Made by a program: the position numbers and the translations under genes
From: Streptomyces adustus
GTDB lineage: Bacteria; Actinomycetota; Actinomycetes; Streptomycetales; Streptomycetaceae
Length of the DNA stretch: 33,496 nucleotides
NCBI RefSeq assembly: GCF_009377175.1
Contig: NZ_VJZD01000089.1
Span: 1 to 33,496, forward strand
Direction of reading: 5' to 3'
Part shown: piece by piece, positions 30,369-33,496 of the stretch
Numbering within the stretch: the first letter of the stretch is position 1
How the letters are laid out: each line of letters opens with the position of its first letter
The notes under the pieces: model-generated
What the model saw: the letters and a program-made list of their open reading frames with translations, nothing else
Told to the model about the DNA's origin: nothing
The model's database searches: none

Positions 30369-30395
30369 CCGGTTACTGACCGGTACGGTAACCGG
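30369..30395. promoter_or_regulatory. Inverted repeat, operator or terminator, between two hydrolase genes
   Basis: CCGGTTAC (30369-30376) and GTAACCGG (30388-30395) are perfect 8-bp arms around an 11-base centre that contains ACCGGT. A further palindrome, GGTCCGGCCGGACC (30346-30359), lies nearer the downstream gene. The size and TTAC/GTAA arms are like TetR-family operators; a terminator for the upstream operon (16 bp after its stop) is the alternative. Confidence 0.5.
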
Positions 30396-30410
30396 CCGCC
30401 CCCCGTCCCG

Positions 30411-31547
30411 TCACCGGCGTTCGCCGAGGAATTCCAGGATGTGACCGAACACGTCGAGCGCCGCGCCCCGGCCCAGGAACGGGTCCAGATGTCCGTAGCC
30501 GGGGATCTCGGTGTACGTCACGTCCAACTGCGGCTGCCTGCGGGCGAGTACGTCGTGGCAGAGCTTCTGCGAGTCGAGCCACAGCCCGTTCTCGCTGCCC
30601 GCCAGCAGCAGCACCGGGGTGTCGATGCGGCCGGCCGCGTCCAGCGCGTTGGGCGGCAGCGCCCGGTAGCGGTGGTCGGTGTCGTGCCAGCGGACCACGC
30701 TGCGGGCCAGCTCGATCCGCCGCAGATGGGGCAGGATCCACAGCGGCGCGGGACCGAACAGCTCGGCCAGCCGGTCGTGGGTGGTCCGCGAGAGGTTCCC
30801 GTGCACGAAGAGGGACGCGCCCGTGCCCCACGCCGAGTTGTGCAGCATCTGGCAGGTCGGGTCGGGGCAGCTCGCCCGACGCGAGGCCAGCGCGAACAGC
30901 GGGGTGTACTTCGAGCGCAGGCCGACCTTGCGGAAGTCGACGGGGATGTGGTCGATCCGGCCCTTCAGGAGCTCCCCGGCCACCGTCATCCGCAGCGAGG
31001 TGCGGCCCGCGAGCTTCGGTGTCAGGAACACCCCCTGGGAGACCACCCCGGCCAGGCCCGGCACCAGGCCCGCGCTCATGCTCAGCGACAGGGTGAGGGA
31101 GCCGATGCAGTGGGCGACCACGAACAGCGGCCGGTCGCCGATCCGGCCGCGGATGTACGAGACGGCCTCGGGGATGTCGTACAGGGCGACGTCGTCGTAG
31201 GTGTAGCGCTGCCCGGTCTCGTTGTACGGCAGCCGGCAGCTGCCCCGCCAGTCCAGCAGCCACGGCTCGTAGCCCTCGTCGAGCAGCACGTCGACCAGGT
31301 TGCGGGTCTCGGGCTGGAGGAACATGTCGGCGGACGCGGTGTGCCCGTGCAGGAGCAGCACGGCGGGCCGGCCGCTGTCGCCGGTCTCGACGCGGGTCAG
31401 GCCCAGCCGGACGCCGTCGGACGCCCGGAAGGGGATCTCCTCGACGGCCGCCGGACCCAGACGGTGGCGCAGGGGGCGTGGTGCGACGGTGGTACGGACC
31501 CGGCGCAGCGCGGGCCTGGTACCGGTGGTGGCGGTCCTGAAGATCAT
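30411..31547 (-). CDS. Alpha/beta hydrolase with cysteine at the nucleophile position
   Basis: A 378-residue alpha/beta hydrolase. The core starts at VEEIPFRASDGVRLGL (35-50), followed by the oxyanion motif LLLHGHTASADMFLQP and WLLDWRGSCRLPYNETG. The nucleophile elbow is VVAHCIGSL, with C147 where serine is usual, as in PHA synthases. The aspartate lies in VLLLAGSENGLWLDS or nearby and the histidine in PGYGHLDPFLG. Similar proteins are fused to or encoded beside GMC/cholesterol-oxidase-like enzymes in actinomycetes, as I recall. It starts within the ATGA stop overlap of the reductase gene, so the two are made together and probably act on the same acyl or sterol-like substrate, forming or breaking a thioester or ester. 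Confidence 0.86.
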   Translation of the reverse strand: MIFRTATTGTRPALRRVRTTVAPRPLRHRLGPAAVEEIPFRASDGVRLGLTRVETGDSGRPAVLLLHGHTASADMFLQPETRNLVDVLLDEGYEPWLLDWRGSCRLPYNETGQRYTYDDVALYDIPEAVSYIRGRIGDRPLFVVAHCIGSLTLSLSMSAGLVPGLAGVVSQGVFLTPKLAGRTSLRMTVAGELLKGRIDHIPVDFRKVGLRSKYTPLFALASRRASCPDPTCQMLHNSAWGTGASLFVHGNLSRTTHDRLAELFGPAPLWILPHLRRIELARSVVRWHDTDHRYRALPPNALDAAGRIDTPVLLLAGSENGLWLDSQKLCHDVLARRQPQLDVTYTEIPGYGHLDPFLGRGAALDVFGHILEFLGERR

Positions 31548-33490
31548 CGGTGCTGCTCCCTGGGGGTCGGGGTACGGCGCAGGTCGAGCAGTTCCGCGGC
31601 GGCCCTGGTGAACGGGCCGAGCAGCCCGCGGCCCATCTCCCGGCCGAACCAGGCGAGCCAGGTCAGCTTGGCGGCCCGCCCCTCCTGCTCGGTGAGGTGC
31701 GGGGCGACCCGGATGCCGTCGATCTGGTCGCGGACGTAGGAATCGGCGGGCACGACGACCTCGCCCACCAGCGCGGCCGGTCCGCCCTCGCGGCCGATCT
31801 CGACGCTCAGCGCCCGGGTCTGCCGCCACAGGTCGCGGCGGGCACGCGCGTACTTGTGGCCCTCCAGCCACCACGCTCCGCCGTCGGCGTCGATCAACCG
31901 CAACCGGTAGCGCAGGAGTTGGTGGCGCAGCCCGTGCTGGTGCGGGATGCCCTCCTCGGGCCGGACCCAGACGTCGCCGTGCTCCACGGTCAGCGGTTCG
32001 GGGTGCACGGCCGGGCACCGGACCTCGCCGGTGACGTCCATCCGGCGCTCGCCGACCAGTTGGTGCATACCGGCGATGGAGAGGGTGAGTGCCATGGAAC
32101 AGGGGGTCGCGGCGCCGGTGTCGCCGCCGTCCCGGCGCGCGTCGCCGTCGGGGCCGTGGCGGTCGTCGCCCGCGCCTTCGGCCGGGCGCACCCCGCCCCG
32201 GGTGGTCTCGGTGAACCACAGGTAGGGCGGGTCGTCCTTCTGCGGGAGGCGGGCCAGACCGTCCGCGGCGAGGCTCTCGAACGTCCTCGCCTGCGCCCGT
32301 GCGTCGTAGCGGGCGGCGGGCGGCAGGTCCAGCGCGGCGACGAGCGCGGCGGTACGGTCGCCGGTCGCGGCCGGGCCCTGGAGGGTCGCCTCGCACAGCC
32401 TGAGGGCGGTGGGACTGCGCAACACGCGGTTCAGGAAGCCGAGTTCGGGGACCGGGTCGGCCTCCAGTCGGGCCAGGGCGTCGGTGCGCCACTCGCCCCA
32501 GTCCCGGACGCGCACATGCATCCCGCCGAGCGCCATGTCGCGTACGACGTCGTCCAGGGTGTTGGGCACGCCGGTGAGGTTGTAGTCGAAGCCCCAGGCG
32601 TCCGGCTCGCAGACGACGGCGACCGCGACCCGGCTGACCCAGTCCACCGGCGCCGCGTTCAGGCAGCGGAAGGCGGGGACCGTGCGGAAGCGGCCGAAGG
32701 CAGAGATCAGGCCGCTGCTGAGGTCCTGCGGGTTGTGGGCGCCGGTGCGGGTGTGGCCGCCGATGCCGCCGGGGCGCAGGGCCGAGACCACCAGGCCGTG
32801 GTCGCGGGCGCGGCGCAGCGCGACCTCGGCGGCCCACTTGGACTGGTCGTAGCCCGCGACGAGACGGTCCACGTGGGCGAGCGGGTCGTCCTCGCCCATG
32901 GAGGTGATGCCGACCTCGTTGAAGACGGCGATGGAGGAGATGTGGTGCAGCGGCTTGGGCCTGCCGGTCGCGGCCAGTTCGGCCAGGGTCAGCGCGCCGA
33001 GCACGTTGCTGCCGCGCAGCGACGGGTAGCCGCGCAGGAAGTCCACGGCCGCCGCCACGCCGACGACGGCGTCCAGCTCGTGGGCGAGGGTGTGCCACAG
33101 CTCCTCGGACAGGCCCAGGCGCGGACGGCGGATGTCGCCGGGCAGCACGGTGATCCGCCGCCGTACCTCCGCCGACCAGGGCAGCCGGTAGCGGCGCAGC
33201 TGCGCCGCGAGCCGCTCGACGGCCGCCGCCTCGTCGGGTGCGCGGACCAGGCAGTGGACGTGCGCGTCGCTGTGCCGCAGCAGGTCCAGCAGCATGTGGC
33301 TGCCGAGGAAGCCGGTGGCCCCGGTCAGCAGGATCCGGCGCGGCGGCAGCGGCTCGGGCACGTCGACGAACGGCAGCCGGTCGGCGAGCGCGAGATCGGC
33401 CAGGATCTGGTCGAGATCCTCGCGCCGGGCCCTGGTGTGGGGGACGGCGGGCGAGGAGGCGACGGTGGACGGCGGGGCGGGAACCGCCAC
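31544..33490 (-). CDS. Thioester-reductase-like SDR with additional C-terminal lipid-enzyme domain
   Basis: A protein of at least 648 residues. Residues about 50-400 form a thioester-reductase/extended SDR domain with the NADP loop LLTGATGFLGSH (54-65), an LPGDI strand, SSIAVFNE and the catalytic YDQSK (Y214, K218); FDYNLTG follows. A low-complexity acidic linker (about 435-465) joins a second domain (about 467-648). Its HQLVGERRMDVTGEVRC and WWLEGHKYARARRDLWRQ segments resemble the C-terminal domain of actinomycete GMC/cholesterol-oxidase-type proteins, where a GYKxxRDD-like motif is usual. The first domain would reduce an acyl thioester to aldehyde or alcohol. The GTG at 33488-33490 is only 6 bases from the window edge and the frame stays open, so the true start may lie outside. 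Confidence 0.82.
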   Translation of the reverse strand: MAVPAPPSTVASSPAVPHTRARREDLDQILADLALADRLPFVDVPEPLPPRRILLTGATGFLGSHMLLDLLRHSDAHVHCLVRAPDEAAAVERLAAQLRRYRLPWSAEVRRRITVLPGDIRRPRLGLSEELWHTLAHELDAVVGVAAAVDFLRGYPSLRGSNVLGALTLAELAATGRPKPLHHISSIAVFNEVGITSMGEDDPLAHVDRLVAGYDQSKWAAEVALRRARDHGLVVSALRPGGIGGHTRTGAHNPQDLSSGLISAFGRFRTVPAFRCLNAAPVDWVSRVAVAVVCEPDAWGFDYNLTGVPNTLDDVVRDMALGGMHVRVRDWGEWRTDALARLEADPVPELGFLNRVLRSPTALRLCEATLQGPAATGDRTAALVAALDLPPAARYDARAQARTFESLAADGLARLPQKDDPPYLWFTETTRGGVRPAEGAGDDRHGPDGDARRDGGDTGAATPCSMALTLSIAGMHQLVGERRMDVTGEVRCPAVHPEPLTVEHGDVWVRPEEGIPHQHGLRHQLLRYRLRLIDADGGAWWLEGHKYARARRDLWRQTRALSVEIGREGGPAALVGEVVVPADSYVRDQIDGIRVAPHLTEQEGRAAKLTWLAWFGREMGRGLLGPFTRAAAELLDLRRTPTPREQHR

Positions 33491-33496
33491 GCGGGC

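Overview
The window is high-GC actinomycete chromosome, almost certainly Streptomyces. The signs are strong third-position GC bias, stop/start-overlapping operons, a long chaplin with a sortase signal, a secreted exo-glucosaminidase beside a ROK repressor, SPW-repeat and GlsB-type membrane proteins, and secreted Tap/Slp-type peptidases. No rRNA, tRNA, CRISPR array, insertion sequence or phage gene was seen.

Left third (about 0.26-15.7 kb). This part looks like one light- and stress-responsive membrane-remodelling island. It holds an MMPL exporter with a MarR regulator, an SDR/DUF2867 protein, a 0.8-kb block of GC-rich tandem repeats, a DNA photolyase (phr), a LitR/CarH-type B12 photoreceptor repressor divergent from an ECF sigma factor, a second ECF sigma factor of SigK type, and a convergent five-gene operon (FAD amine-oxidase-like protein, DUF1365, two cyclopropane-fatty-acid-synthase-like methyltransferases, DUF1295). 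The operon plus SigK has the gene content of the Mycobacterium tuberculosis sigK locus (Rv0449c-Rv0445c), but the anti-sigma gene rskA is absent and the B12 photoreceptor sits beside it instead. Two signals were found by reading intergenic DNA. (i) A bipartite promoter GCATCC-N16-(C/G)GGAAG lies in front of the MMPL gene, the SDR gene, phr and the SigK-like gene, with degenerate candidates before the lipid operon. (ii) Pairs of 11-bp direct repeats built on CGATGCA lie between litR and the first sigma gene and again in front of the second sigma gene, the layout expected of LitR/CarH operators. The inferred circuit is light -> LitR release -> sigma factors -> photolyase, lipid modification and export.

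Middle (15.7-24.2 kb). In order: an SPW-repeat membrane protein, an APC-family permease, a ROK regulator with a CsnR-like operator, and a secreted GH2 exo-beta-D-glucosaminidase (CsxA type) carrying a similar palindrome in its promoter, together forming a chitosan/glucosamine utilisation pair. A secreted GATase1-like protein with a C-terminal beta-sandwich-like domain and a GlsB/YeaQ-type small membrane protein follow.

Right third (24.2-33.5 kb). Two GNAT acetyltransferases (one a tandem two-domain protein) and a cytidine/guanine-deaminase-family enzyme come first. A cell-wall-anchored long chaplin is divergent from a secreted tripeptidyl-aminopeptidase-like hydrolase. Next are an alpha/beta hydrolase and a two-gene operon of a thioester-reductase-like SDR fusion with an alpha/beta hydrolase that has a cysteine at the nucleophile elbow. 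The reductase reaches the right edge of the window and may be incomplete.
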